Source: Sphingomonas sp. SUN019 (GTDB lineage Bacteria > Pseudomonadota > Alphaproteobacteria > Sphingomonadales > Sphingomonadaceae). From it: a stretch of 64,000 bases of DNA. Within the stretch, counting starts at the first letter, position 1. Each line of letters opens with the position of its first letter. The notes below the pieces were generated by a model. It saw only the letters and a list, made by a program, of their open reading frames with translations, did not search any database and was not told where the DNA came from. Location: the NCBI RefSeq assembly GCF_024758705.1, contig NZ_CP096971.1:3253501-3317500 (forward strand), given 5' to 3'. A program made the translations under genes and the position numbers. This document shows positions 41,609 through 51,313 of the stretch, piece after piece.

Positions 41609-44600
41609 TGCGCTGGTGGCGGTGGATCGCGGGCGCGGTCGTTGCGTTGCTCGCTATCCTCGGCGCGGCGTTGCTGATCGTGGACACGGACGTCGGGCAT
41701 CGCTTCGTCGCCGAACGGATCAACGCGGTGAAGACCGCCAACGGTTTGCGCTTCAGCGTCGGGCGGATCGACGGGTCGATCTATTCCGAAGCCATCCTGC
41801 GCGACGTGCGGGTGTACGATACCGAGGGGCTGGTGTTCGTCGCGCCACGCGCCGAGCTGGATTGGTCGCCGTTCCGCTGGTTCTCCAACCGGCTGCAGAT
41901 CGACGCGCTGCGCATCCCCGCCGCGACGCTGGCGAAGCTGCCGAAGACGCGAGTGACAGGACGCCAAGGGCCGTTGCTGCCCGATTTCGACATCGTCATC
42001 GGGCGGCTGACGGTCGACCGGATGACCGTCGCGCGCGGCGTGACCGGCGTCGTACGCTACGGCCGGATCGACGGACGCGCGGATATCCGCAAGGGACGCG
42101 CGCTGGTCGACCTGTCGGCGGTGGTCGATGGCAGCGACCGGCTGACGATGCGGATCGACGCCGCGCCGGACCGCGACCGGTTCGACATCGACGTGCGCGC
42201 CCGCGGGACCGCCAATGGCGTGCTGGCGCGATTGACCGGTATCCGGCGCACCCTGTCGCTCGATGTGGGCGGAGAGGGGCGCTGGGCGCAGTGGAACGGG
42301 ACCGCGGTGGCCGATGCGGGCGGTGTGCGGGTGATCGATCTGGCGCTTGGCAACCGCAGCGGCGCGTACACGCTGACCGGCACGCTCGCGCCATCGACGC
42401 TGACGAGGGGCAAATTGCAGCGGCTGACCGCACCGCGCGTGCTGGTCAATGGCGCGGCGACCTTCGCCAACCGGCGGCTCGACGGCAATCTGTCGCTCAG
42501 GTCTTCGGCGTTGGCGATGGAAACGACCGGCGAGATCGACCTCGCCGCGAACGCCTATCGCAACCTGCGCATCCGCGCGCGGCTGCTCCGCCCGCCTGCC
42601 TTGTTCGGCAACATGACCGGGCAGAATGTCGAACTGCGCGCGGTGCTGGACGGCGCGTTCGCGACCGCGCGGTTCGATTATCGCGTCACCACGCCGCGCT
42701 TCGCATTCGACAAGACCGGGTTCGAAAATGCGCGCGCGGCGGGCAAGGGGCGGCTGTCGAAATCGCCGATCCTGCTGCCGATCCGCTTCACCGCGGCGCG
42801 CGTCACGGGGGTCGGTGATGTGGCGGGGGGCATCCTGCGCAACCTGTCGGTCGAAGGCGTGTTGCGCATCACGTCGAGGCTGGTGACGGGCGACGACCTT
42901 CGGCTGCGGTCGGACAAATTGACCGGGCGGATCGGGCTGTCGCTCGATCTGGCGACCGGGCGGTATGAGGTCGGCCTGAACGGCGCGCTGGGGCGCTATT
43001 TGATTCCCGGTCTGGGTGTGGTCGACGTCACCTCGCGGTTGAGCGTCGTGCCCGGACCGGGCGGTAAGGGCACGCGCGTCGTCGGGCAGGGGACCGCGCA
43101 GATGGTGCGGCTCGACAATGCGTTTTTCCGCAGCCTGGCGGGCGGGCTGCCGCGTATCGTCACCGGGCTGGAGCGCACGTCGGACGGTATTCTGCATTTC
43201 CGGAATCTGGTGCTGACCGCGCCATCGATCCGGCTGACCGGCGACGGTTATCGCCGTCGCGACGGGACGTTTCATTTCGAAGGGGGTGGACGCCAGACTA
43301 CCTATGGCGCGGTGACATTGGTGCTGGACGGAAAGATCGACCGTCCGACGATCGATCTGGTCTTCGCCGCGCCCAACGCCGCGATGGGGCTGAGCGATGT
43401 GCGCGCGCATCTCGATCCAAATGCGGAGGGCTTCGCCTTCACCGCGGCGGGCGGATCGCGGCTGGGGCCGTTCACGACCGACGGTCAGATATTGCTGCCG
43501 CGCGGCGGGCAGGCGCGGATCGCGGTCGCGCGACTTGATGTCAGCGGAACGCGTGCCAGCGGCGCGCTCGATATCGTTCCCGGCGGGTTTGCGGGGCAGT
43601 TGGCGGTGAACGGCGGCGGACTGACCGGTACGCTGGATTTCGCGCCGCAGGGCGACAATCAGCGGATCGCGGCGAAGCTGGAGGCGCGCGCGGCGACCTT
43701 GGGCGGGATCAGCATTAACCGCGGGCGGCTCGATCTGGTCATGGTGCTCGATCCCGCCGGCACGACGATCGACGCGACCGCGCGTGGCCGCGGCCTGCGT
43801 CGCGGCACGCTGCGTCTTGCGCGGTTCGACGGGTCGGCGAAGCTGGTCGGCGGGGTCGGCGAGGTGCGCGCGTCCATCGCCGGATCGCGCGGGCGAGCGT
43901 TCGATATCCAGAGTGTGACGCAGGTCGCGGCGGACAGCTTCCGCACCATAGCGCAGGGCACGGTCGACCGCCGTCCGCTGAAGCTGGAATCGCCCGCCGT
44001 CCTTACACGAGACGGCGACGGCTGGCGGCTCGCGCCGACACGGCTGACGTTCGCCGGGGGCAATGCGCAGGTGTCGGGGCGCTTCTCGGGCGAGCAGAGC
44101 GCGATCGACGCGACGCTGGCGCGGATGCCGCTGTCGATCCTCGACATCGCCTATCCGGGACTGGGCCTCGGCGGCAATGCGTCGGGCAAACTGAGCTACG
44201 CCTTCGCGAACGGCGCCGCGCCGACCGGCCGCGTCGACATGACGATCCGTGGGCTCAGCCGTGCGGGATTGCTGCTGTCGTCCAAACCGATCGACGTCGG
44301 CGTCGCGGGCGTGCTGTCGGCCGATCGCGCCGCGGTGCGCGCGGTGATGGCGTCGGGCGGGCAGACGATCGGCCGCGCGCAGGCGTTGCTGACGCCGCTC
44401 GGGCAGGGCGATCTGGCGAGCCGCTTGTCCGGGGCGGGGTTGTTCGCGCAGATGCGCTACAACGGTCCGGCGGATACGTTGTGGCGGCTGACCGGCGTCG
44501 AACTGTTCGACCTGTCGGGGCCGGTCGCGATCGGCGCGGATGCACGCGGAACCGTGGCCAATCCCTCGATCCAGGGCGTGGTGCGGGCGAACGGCGCGCG

Positions 44601-45720
44601 GATCGAGAGCGCGACGACCGGCACCGTTCTGTCGAACATCCAGGCCAGCGGTCGCTTCGCCGGTTCACGGCTGGCGATCAATCAATTCGCGGCGGATGCG
44701 GGCAAGGGTGGGCGCGTCAGCGGCACCGGGCAGTTCGAATTCGCCGCGGCGAACGGCATCGGTCTCGACCTCAACCTGCAGGCCGACAAAGCGGTGATGA
44801 TCGACCGCGATGACATCGGCGCGACCGTCACCGGGCCGCTCCGCTTCCAGTCGAGCGGGCGCGGCGGGGTGATTTCGGGCGACGTGGTGCTGAACCGCAG
44901 CCGCTATCGGCTCGGGCAGGCGACCGCCGCGACCGCCGTTCCCCGCCTCAACATCCGCGAGATCAATCTGCCCGGCGGCGGCGAGGAAGACGACACGCCG
45001 CCGACGCCGTGGCGGCTCGACATTCGCGCCCGCGCGCCGGGGCAGGTGATGGTCAGTGGTCTCGGCCTGACCAGCGAATGGTCGGCCGATTTGCAGATTG
45101 CGGGCGCGCCCGACAATCCTGCGATCACCGGCCGCGCCGACCTGATCCGTGGCGATTATGAATTTGCGGGGCGCGAGTTCGAGCTGGAACGCGGCATCAT
45201 CCGCTTCGCCGGCGAAGTCCCCGCGAACCCGTCGCTCGATATCGAGGCGAACGCCGATTCGACCGGCCTGAACGCGTCGATCCGCGTTACCGGCGTGGCG
45301 CAGAAACCCGAGATCACCTTCGCCAGCGTACCCGCGTTGCCGCAGGACGAATTGTTGTCACGCCTGCTGTTCGGCACGTCGATCACCAACCTGTCCGCGC
45401 CCGAGGCGCTGCAACTCGCCGCAGCCGTCGCGGCGTTGCAGGACGGCGGCACCGGCTTGAACCCGATCAACGCGGTCCGCCGCGCCGCGGGGCTGGACCG
45501 CTTGCGCATCCTCCCCGCCGATCCGCAGACCGGGCAGGGCACGTCGATTGCCGCGGGCAAATACGTGACGCGGCGGCTGTATGCGGAGATCGTGACGGAC
45601 GGGCAGGGCTATTCCGCCACCCGCGTCGAATTTCAGGTCACCCGCTGGCTGTCACTGCTGTCGAGCATTTCTACACTCGGGCGGCAGAGCGCGAACGTGC
45701 GCGTGTCGAAGGATTATTGA
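41608..45720 (+). CDS. tamB: Translocation and assembly module protein TamB (AsmA-like)
   Basis: 1370 aa. An N-terminal membrane anchor (MRWWRWIAGAVVALLAILGA) is followed by a very long beta-strand-rich region that forms a periplasmic groove, and by the conserved C-terminal DUF490 domain (about residue 1020 to the end: LDIRARAPGQVMVSGLGL, QDELLSRLLFGTSITNLSAP, then GKYVTRRLYAEIVTDGQG). The ATG at 41608 overlaps the tamA stop. TamB spans the periplasm and works with TamA, and members move phospholipids to the outer membrane. Confidence 0.94.
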   Translation: MRWWRWIAGAVVALLAILGAALLIVDTDVGHRFVAERINAVKTANGLRFSVGRIDGSIYSEAILRDVRVYDTEGLVFVAPRAELDWSPFRWFSNRLQIDALRIPAATLAKLPKTRVTGRQGPLLPDFDIVIGRLTVDRMTVARGVTGVVRYGRIDGRADIRKGRALVDLSAVVDGSDRLTMRIDAAPDRDRFDIDVRARGTANGVLARLTGIRRTLSLDVGGEGRWAQWNGTAVADAGGVRVIDLALGNRSGAYTLTGTLAPSTLTRGKLQRLTAPRVLVNGAATFANRRLDGNLSLRSSALAMETTGEIDLAANAYRNLRIRARLLRPPALFGNMTGQNVELRAVLDGAFATARFDYRVTTPRFAFDKTGFENARAAGKGRLSKSPILLPIRFTAARVTGVGDVAGGILRNLSVEGVLRITSRLVTGDDLRLRSDKLTGRIGLSLDLATGRYEVGLNGALGRYLIPGLGVVDVTSRLSVVPGPGGKGTRVVGQGTAQMVRLDNAFFRSLAGGLPRIVTGLERTSDGILHFRNLVLTAPSIRLTGDGYRRRDGTFHFEGGGRQTTYGAVTLVLDGKIDRPTIDLVFAAPNAAMGLSDVRAHLDPNAEGFAFTAAGGSRLGPFTTDGQILLPRGGQARIAVARLDVSGTRASGALDIVPGGFAGQLAVNGGGLTGTLDFAPQGDNQRIAAKLEARAATLGGISINRGRLDLVMVLDPAGTTIDATARGRGLRRGTLRLARFDGSAKLVGGVGEVRASIAGSRGRAFDIQSVTQVAADSFRTIAQGTVDRRPLKLESPAVLTRDGDGWRLAPTRLTFAGGNAQVSGRFSGEQSAIDATLARMPLSILDIAYPGLGLGGNASGKLSYAFANGAAPTGRVDMTIRGLSRAGLLLSSKPIDVGVAGVLSADRAAVRAVMASGGQTIGRAQALLTPLGQGDLASRLSGAGLFAQMRYNGPADTLWRLTGVELFDLSGPVAIGADARGTVANPSIQGVVRANGARIESATTGTVLSNIQASGRFAGSRLAINQFAADAGKGGRVSGTGQFEFAAANGIGLDLNLQADKAVMIDRDDIGATVTGPLRFQSSGRGGVISGDVVLNRSRYRLGQATAATAVPRLNIREINLPGGGEEDDTPPTPWRLDIRARAPGQVMVSGLGLTSEWSADLQIAGAPDNPAITGRADLIRGDYEFAGREFELERGIIRFAGEVPANPSLDIEANADSTGLNASIRVTGVAQKPEITFASVPALPQDELLSRLLFGTSITNLSAPEALQLAAAVAALQDGGTGLNPINAVRRAAGLDRLRILPADPQTGQGTSIAAGKYVTRRLYAEIVTDGQGYSATRVEFQVTRWLSLLSSISTLGRQSANVRVSKDY

Positions 45721-46115
45721 GCGGGGGTGGGCCAGACTTCGAGTTTCAGGCCCGGAATGTCGCGAAAGTCGACGCCGTTGGTGGTAATAAGGGTCAGATC
45801 ATTGGCGATCGCGGTCGCCGCAATCAGGCGATCGAGAATTCGACGACGTGAAAAACCGATAGCCTCGACAATGCCGCGATACTCCTCAACCACCGCACGG
45901 TCGAATTGCGCAACGACCACTTTTGCCAGCAGCGTATCGAGGTTTTTGCGCCTTACGGTCGCGAGATCCGGCTTAGCGACAACGCCACCTTCCAGTTCCA
46001 CCAAAGAGATGATCGACAGCTTTGGCGCGTCGTCGAGCGCGAACAATCGGATGATGATTTCGCGATCCTGATCACGCAGATAGATCGCGACATTCGTGTC
46101 GATCAGATGTGACAA
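45714..46115 (-). CDS. vapC: Type II toxin VapC, PIN-domain ribonuclease
   Basis: 133 aa with PIN acidic residues Asp6 (LIDTNVAIYL), Glu40 (SLVELEGG), Asp95 (RRILDRLIAATA) and Asp116 (TTNGVDFRDI), so the nuclease site looks intact. It starts with TTG directly after the vapB stop (TGA then TTG), consistent with coupled, lower translation of the toxin. VapC cleaves specific tRNA or rRNA; the target is unknown. It overlaps the convergent tamB end by 7 bp. Confidence 0.88.
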   Translation of the reverse strand: MSHLIDTNVAIYLRDQDREIIIRLFALDDAPKLSIISLVELEGGVVAKPDLATVRRKNLDTLLAKVVVAQFDRAVVEEYRGIVEAIGFSRRRILDRLIAATAIANDLTLITTNGVDFRDIPGLKLEVWPTPAQ

Positions 46116-46376
46116 TCAATAGAGTCCGGGCCGGTCCGGAAACTCGATCGGGATGCGCTTTTCGATTTCTCCCACCGGATCCATTGCCAGCAGCGCCTCG
46201 ACAAGTTCACGAACGCGCCTTTTCCCCTCAGCCGCATCACTGACGGGCGTAATTCTCAGGCTGTTTCCGACCTGTTCGATCGTCACCGGCATATCGGCGT
46301 CGAACCCAAGGCTTTTCGGCAAGCGCAGCGCCACGCTGTTGCCGCTTTTGAACGTCTTGGTTTCGATCACGCCCAT
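46116..46376 (-). CDS. vapB: Antitoxin VapB, AbrB/MazE-type swapped-hairpin protein
   Basis: 86 aa. The N-terminal DNA-binding SpoVT/AbrB domain shows IETKTFKSGNSVALRLPKSL and MPVTIEQVGNSLRITP; the acidic C-terminal tail EKRIPIEFPDRPGLY would wrap the toxin. GGAGG lies 5 nt before the ATG. Upstream, GTAT-N9-ATAC (GTATATCCCGTGCATAC on the minus strand) is a possible VapBC operator. Confidence 0.87.
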   Translation of the reverse strand: MGVIETKTFKSGNSVALRLPKSLGFDADMPVTIEQVGNSLRITPVSDAAEGKRRVRELVEALLAMDPVGEIEKRIPIEFPDRPGLY

Positions 46377-46423
46377 CTACGCCTCCGTATGCACGGGATA
46401 TACGCATCACGATCAATTTGTAA

Positions 46424-48238
46424 ATGGAACTCACTGACGACGCCGCTGTTCACCCGTCACGGATGACCCTTCCCCAATATCTCTCGCTCGCCACGCTTGC
46501 CGGCATGATGGCGCTCTTTTTGTGGGGGAAGTTCCGCTACGACGTGGTGGCGATCCTCGCGTTGCTGGCCAGCCTGTTGCTCGGGATCGTCGCGCCGAAG
46601 GAGGCGTTCAGGGGGTTTTCCGACGACATCGTCATCATCGTTGGATCGGCGCTGGTCATATCGGCGGCGGTGCAGCGGTCGGGGGTAATCGAGCGTGCGC
46701 TTAGGTCGCTCTCAAAACGGGTGACGCGGGTGCGGTCACAATTGCTGGTGCTGACCGGATCGGTCGGCGTCGCCTCCGCGCTGGTGAAGAACATCGGTGC
46801 GCTGGCGATGCTGATGCCCGCGGCGTTCCAGATGGCGAAGAAAAGCGACGCCAGTCCATCGGTGTTCCTGATGCCGATGGCGTTCGCGTCGTTGCTCGGC
46901 GGGCTGATGACGTTGGTCGGAACATCGCCCAACATCATCGTCAGCCGCGTGCGCGAGGATATGACCGGGCACCCGTTCGGGATGTTCGATTATACCCCGG
47001 TCGGATTTTTCCTGCTGGTGATGGGCCTGATCTACCTGCGCTTCGCCTATCGCCTGATCCCGATTGACCGCCGCGCCGCGCCGACGATGGGCGAGGCGCT
47101 GGACATCAAGGGGTATGTGACCGAGGCGACGATCACCGGCGGATCGCCCGCGATCGACGAAACCGTCGCGGATTTCCTCGACCGGCACGAACAGGAGGTG
47201 ACGGTCACGCAGATCCTGCGCGCAGGGATGCGCAGCGCGCCGTACGAACATGATGTTTTGCGCGAGGGCGACGTTCTCATCATGGGCGGGGAGCCGGATG
47301 CGCTGGAACGCGTGATCGCGGGCGACCGCCTGAAGCTGGAGGGCGAAGACCGCGAGGCGCACGCGGAGTCGAAGGGCGACGAGGTTGGTGTGATCGAGGC
47401 GGTGATCAACGTCGGATCGCCGCTGGTCGAACAGACCGCGGGGCGGCTCGACCTCCAGTCCCGCTTCGGGGTCAATCTGATCGCGATTTCACGGCAAGGT
47501 GAACATCTGGCGCGGCGTCTGGCGAATACGGAATTGCGCGCGGGCGACGTGGTGGTGCTGCAGGGGCCGCTGGCGTTGCTGCCCGAACGGCTGCGCGATC
47601 TGGGCTGCCTGCCGCTCGCGGAGCGCGAATTGCGGCTGGGCAGTTCGCGGCGGACGTGGTTGCCGATCATCATCCTCGGCATCGCGATGCTCGGCACGGC
47701 ATTGGGTCTGATTCCGGTCGCAGTCGCGTTCTTCGCCGCCGCCGGACTGATCCTGGCGACCGGCGTGCTGCCGTTGCGCGAGGCGTACGACCATGTCGAG
47801 TGGCCGATCCTGATCATGCTCGCCGCGCTGATCCCGGTATCCGACTCGTTGCGTACGACCGGCGCGTCGGATGTGATCGCGACATGGCTGGCGAGCGTCG
47901 CGCAGACGTTGCCGGCGTGGGGCGCGGTGGGGCTGATCCTGGTCGCGGCGATGGCGGTGACGCCGTTCCTGAACAACGCCGCTACCGTGCTGGTGATGGC
48001 CCCGATCGCGGCGACCTTCGCGACCGATCTCGGCTATCGGCCCGAGGCGTTCCTCATGGCGACCGCGGTCGGCGCGGGGTGCGATTTCCTCACCCCGATC
48101 GGGCACCAGTGCAACACGCTGGTGATGGGGCCGGGGGGATACCGGTTCGGCGACTACGCCCGGTTAGGCGCGCCGCTGTCGGTGCTGGTGGTGCTGTTCG
48201 GCACCCCTCTGATCCTGTTCTTTTGGCCGCTGGCGTGA
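46424..48238 (+). CDS. SLC13-family permease with two RCK_C domains
   Basis: 604 aa. N-terminal helices (about 13-210) include SALVKNIGALAMLMPAAFQM, with the divalent anion/Na+ symporter pattern, and MTLVGTSPNIIV. A soluble insertion of about 170 residues (225-400) carries two TrkA_C/RCK_C repeats (DRHEQEVTVTQILRAGMRSA, SRFGVNLIAISRQGEHLAR). Further helices include TPFLNNAATVLVMAPIAATF and FLTPIGHQCNTLVMGPGGYRFGD. This fits the bacterial SLC13/ArsB-like permeases with regulatory domains; possible substrates are sulfate, arsenite or dicarboxylates. The start at 46424 lacks a clear Shine-Dalgarno, and ATG 46463 is an alternative. Confidence 0.88.
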   Translation: MELTDDAAVHPSRMTLPQYLSLATLAGMMALFLWGKFRYDVVAILALLASLLLGIVAPKEAFRGFSDDIVIIVGSALVISAAVQRSGVIERALRSLSKRVTRVRSQLLVLTGSVGVASALVKNIGALAMLMPAAFQMAKKSDASPSVFLMPMAFASLLGGLMTLVGTSPNIIVSRVREDMTGHPFGMFDYTPVGFFLLVMGLIYLRFAYRLIPIDRRAAPTMGEALDIKGYVTEATITGGSPAIDETVADFLDRHEQEVTVTQILRAGMRSAPYEHDVLREGDVLIMGGEPDALERVIAGDRLKLEGEDREAHAESKGDEVGVIEAVINVGSPLVEQTAGRLDLQSRFGVNLIAISRQGEHLARRLANTELRAGDVVVLQGPLALLPERLRDLGCLPLAERELRLGSSRRTWLPIIILGIAMLGTALGLIPVAVAFFAAAGLILATGVLPLREAYDHVEWPILIMLAALIPVSDSLRTTGASDVIATWLASVAQTLPAWGAVGLILVAAMAVTPFLNNAATVLVMAPIAATFATDLGYRPEAFLMATAVGAGCDFLTPIGHQCNTLVMGPGGYRFGDYARLGAPLSVLVVLFGTPLILFFWPLA

Positions 48239-48241
48239 CGC

Positions 48242-48544
48242 TTACGCCAGCGGACGGCCGATCATGATCTGCGGCTGGATGTCGGTGAAATTCGCGACGT
48301 CGGCCATCAATTCGCCCATCCGCGGGCTCGCCATGGCGGTGGCGAATGCTTCTTCGGATGGGAAATGGAAGTGACCGATCAGCGCATAGGGCGCGGGTTC
48401 GCCGGTCGGGGTGCCGACGCCTTCGATCAGTTCGGCCTGGTCGATGCCCCACACGTCCATCGCGAGCGGGGCGTGGGTCGCCCTGTAATAGGCCGAGTCG
48501 AATTTCGCGCCCTCGTGGGTCGGGTACAGCACGGTGACGATCAT
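48242..48544 (-). CDS. EthD-family protein
   Basis: 100 aa from ATG 48544 with AGGAGA upstream. Dimeric alpha/beta barrel type: MIVTVLYPTHEGAKFDSAYY, RATHAPLAMDVWG, then SEEAFATAMASPRMGELMAD and VANFTDIQPQIMIGRPLA. EthD is needed for ether fuel degradation in Rhodococcus; in other bacteria such proteins have no assigned reaction. Downstream of an aldehyde dehydrogenase gene by 61 bp on the same strand, so the two may be one unit. Confidence 0.85.
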   Translation of the reverse strand: MIVTVLYPTHEGAKFDSAYYRATHAPLAMDVWGIDQAELIEGVGTPTGEPAPYALIGHFHFPSEEAFATAMASPRMGELMADVANFTDIQPQIMIGRPLA

Positions 48545-48605
48545 CGTATGTCTCCTGGATAGCGAAACGCCGCCCCGGTTCGTCCGGGGCGGCGCTAAAG
48601 GGAAA

Positions 48606-50030
48606 TCAGGCGGGTTCGCCGACGATCGCCTTGGTTTCCATGAAGTCGAGGAGGCCCCATTTGCCGCCTTCGCGCCCATTGCCCGATTGCTTGTAGCCAC
48701 CGAACGGAATCGGCCCGCTCGGTCCCCACGAATTGATCGTGACCAGCCCCGCACGCAGTTTCCCCGCGATCCTCGACGCCTCCGCTGGGTCGCCCGAGAT
48801 CGTCGCCGACAGCCCGTAATCGGTGTCGTTGGCCATCTCGATCGCCTGTTCGCCGCTGTCGTAGGTGGTGATCGTCGCGACCGGACCGAACGTTTCCTCG
48901 CGGTAGATGCGCATGTCGGGGGTAACGTCGCTGAACAGGGTCGGCTTTACGAAGAACCCGGCATTCCGGCCATCGGGGCGACCGGTGCCGCCGGTGACGA
49001 GCGTCGCGCCTTCGTCGATCGCCGACTGGATCAGGCCCTGGATCTTCTCATACTGCGCCTTGTTGACCACTGGGCCGAGGTGCGCGCCTTCTTCGGTCGG
49101 GCTGCCGACGGTCACGCTTTCCATAATCGACTGGACGACCTTGCTCGCCTCCGCGGCCTGGCTCTTGTGGACCAGCAGCCGCGTCGGCGCGATGCAGCTT
49201 TGCCCCGAATTTGCGAGCACGCCCGCCATCGTGGGCGGCAGCACCTCGCCCAGCTTCGCGCCTTCCAACACGACGTTCGGCGCCTTTCCGCCCAGTTCCT
49301 GATGGACGCGCTTGACCGTCGCCGCCGCCGCGGTGGCGACCGCGATTCCGGCGCGGGTCGAACCGGTGAAGCTCACCATGTCGACGTCCTTGTGGCTGCT
49401 GAGCGTCGCGCCGACGCCGGGACCGTCGCCGTTGACCAGATTGAACACGCCCGCGGGGACGCCCGCCGCGTGGAGGATTTCGGCCAGGATCACCGCATTG
49501 CCCGGTGCTTCTTCGGACGGCTTCAGGATCATCGTGTCGCCCGCCGCGAGCGCGGGGGCGACCTTCGCGCAGATCTGGTTCAGCGGCCAGTTCCATGGCG
49601 TGATCATCGCAACGACGCCCAGCGGCTCGTGCACGACGCGCGCCTTGCCGACCTGTTCGGAGAATTTGAATTCCTTCAGCGCGGCGAGCGTCCCCATGAA
49701 ATAGCTGAGGCCCGCGGGCGCCTGCGCCATGTTCGCGAAGCTGATCGGCGCGCCCATTTCGTCGCTGGTCGCCTTGGCCAGATCGGGGATGCGCGCCTTG
49801 TACTCGGCGATGATCCGCTCAAGCAGCGCGATCCGCTCCTCGACCGTCGTTTGCGACCAGGTTTTGAACGCCTTCTTTGCGGCAGCGATCGCCTTTTCGG
49901 CGTCGGCTTTCGACCCCAGCGTGATTTCACTGCACGGCTGTTCGGTCGCTGGATCGATCACGTCGTGGCGCGTGCCACCGTCGCTGTCGACCCACGCGCC
50001 ATCGATATAGTGTTTCAGGTAGCTTTGCAT
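48606..50030 (-). CDS. NAD(P)-dependent aldehyde dehydrogenase
   Basis: 474 aa with all ALDH motifs: Asn147 in MITPWNWPLN, Lys170 in MILKPSEEAP, Glu245 in HQELGGKAPNVV and nucleophile Cys279 in NSGQSCIAPTRLL, plus FTGSTRAGIA. It oxidises an aldehyde to the acid through a thioester. Substrate is uncertain; the family neighbours are generic aldehyde or betaine-aldehyde dehydrogenases. It precedes the EthD gene. The region 50031-50248 upstream shows no gene. Confidence 0.93.
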   Translation of the reverse strand: MQSYLKHYIDGAWVDSDGGTRHDVIDPATEQPCSEITLGSKADAEKAIAAAKKAFKTWSQTTVEERIALLERIIAEYKARIPDLAKATSDEMGAPISFANMAQAPAGLSYFMGTLAALKEFKFSEQVGKARVVHEPLGVVAMITPWNWPLNQICAKVAPALAAGDTMILKPSEEAPGNAVILAEILHAAGVPAGVFNLVNGDGPGVGATLSSHKDVDMVSFTGSTRAGIAVATAAAATVKRVHQELGGKAPNVVLEGAKLGEVLPPTMAGVLANSGQSCIAPTRLLVHKSQAAEASKVVQSIMESVTVGSPTEEGAHLGPVVNKAQYEKIQGLIQSAIDEGATLVTGGTGRPDGRNAGFFVKPTLFSDVTPDMRIYREETFGPVATITTYDSGEQAIEMANDTDYGLSATISGDPAEASRIAGKLRAGLVTINSWGPSGPIPFGGYKQSGNGREGGKWGLLDFMETKAIVGEPA

Positions 50031-50248
50031 GACAGGCCTCTCCGCCGCTCGTTTCGAGATTGCGGTATGCTCATGCGGCGGCGCGAGATGGGTTGCAACA
50101 GGAAACGCGATAGCGCGAATGCGTCCCGCCGCGGGACGTTCGGGGGCGCGCGAAACGCCCTCGCGCGCGATTTTCAGCCGTTAACCGCGAATGTCGCTTC
50201 CGCCGGCAACGACGCGCGCGCACGCCGTGACCGAAAGGACTTCCTCCC

Positions 50249-51181
50249 ATGCGCCGCGCCCTGATCCTGATCGCCCTCGCCACGACCGCACCCGCCGCCG
50301 CGCAGCAGGCCAGCGCACCGTTCGCCGTCAACGGGCAGGGCTACGCCACGCTGGACGACGCGCTGATGCAGAACCGCGGCAAGGATTTCACCGTGACGAT
50401 CGCGCCGGGCGTCTACCGCGAATGCGCGATCCAGCAGGCCGGACGCGTGACGTTCAAGGCGGCGCAACCCGGCACCGCGATCTTCGAGGGCGCGTGCGAG
50501 GGGAAAGCGGCATTGGTGCTGCGCGGGGAAGGATCGACCGTCGATGGCCTGGTGTTTCGCGGTATCCGCGTGCCCGACGGCAATGGCGCTGGCATCCGGA
50601 TCGAGATCGGCGACCTGACCGTCGTCAATTCGATGTTTCTCGACAGTCAGGAGGGCATCCTGGGCAGCAGCGACGATCCGCACCGGATCATGATCGACCG
50701 CTCGACATTCTCGGGCCTGGGGCAATGCCACGAGACCGAGGATTGCGCGCATTCGGTGTATCTCGGCGGATCGGGCGCGAGCGTGACGATCACCAATTCG
50801 CGTTTCGAACGCGGACGCGGCGGGCATTATGTGAAGCTGCGCGTGCCGAATGTGCGGGTGACCGACAACAGCTTCGACGACACGCAGGGCGACCGCACGA
50901 ATTACATGATCGACCTGCCCGAAGGCGCGACCGGTGAGATCGCGCGCAATACCTTCGTGCAAGGGACGAAGAAGGAGAATTGGACCGGCTTCATCGTGGT
51001 GGCGGCGGAGCAGCGGAAGTTCCGGTCGGAGGGGCTGAAGGTGGCGGATAACGTCGCGACGCTGGCGCCGGGGCAGACGAAAAGTCCGGCGTTTCTGGCG
51101 AATGTTTCAGGGGATCGGCTGGTGCAGGGGGCGAACCGGCTGGGCGCGGGCGTGCGGGCGTATGAAGTGCGGGAGCCTTAA
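50249..51181 (+). CDS. Secreted right-handed beta-helix protein
   Basis: 310 aa with a Sec signal peptide (MRRALILIALATTAPAAAQQ). The rest has the pattern of a parallel beta-helix: VTFKAAQPGTAIFEGA, STVDGLVFRGIRVPDG, GDLTVVNSMFLDSQEGILGS, ASVTITNSRFERGRGGHYVK. Such proteins include pectate lyase-like and polysaccharide-processing enzymes. Catalytic residues could not be identified. AGGA lies upstream of the ATG. It is followed directly by the family B repeat. Confidence 0.8.
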   Translation: MRRALILIALATTAPAAAQQASAPFAVNGQGYATLDDALMQNRGKDFTVTIAPGVYRECAIQQAGRVTFKAAQPGTAIFEGACEGKAALVLRGEGSTVDGLVFRGIRVPDGNGAGIRIEIGDLTVVNSMFLDSQEGILGSSDDPHRIMIDRSTFSGLGQCHETEDCAHSVYLGGSGASVTITNSRFERGRGGHYVKLRVPNVRVTDNSFDDTQGDRTNYMIDLPEGATGEIARNTFVQGTKKENWTGFIVVAAEQRKFRSEGLKVADNVATLAPGQTKSPAFLANVSGDRLVQGANRLGAGVRAYEVREP

Positions 51182-51182
51182 A

Positions 51183-51313
51183 ATTCCTCCCCGGCACGGG
51201 GAGGGGGACCAGCGAAGCTGGTGGAGGGGCAGCCCAGCAAGACTGTCGCCCGCGGCTTCCCCTCCACCACGCCGCTTCGCGTCGCGGTCTCCCTCCCCGT
51301 GCCGGGGAGGATT
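51183..51313. repeat. Dispersed palindromic repeat, family B, copy 2
   Basis: About 131 bp with arms ATTCCTCCCCGGCACGGGGA and GTGCCGGGGAGGATT. The block GGGGGACCAGCGAAGCTGGT is identical to the copy at 9758-9889. It begins 2 nt after one gene's stop and ends at the stop codon of the opposing phosphatase gene. Confidence 0.88.
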
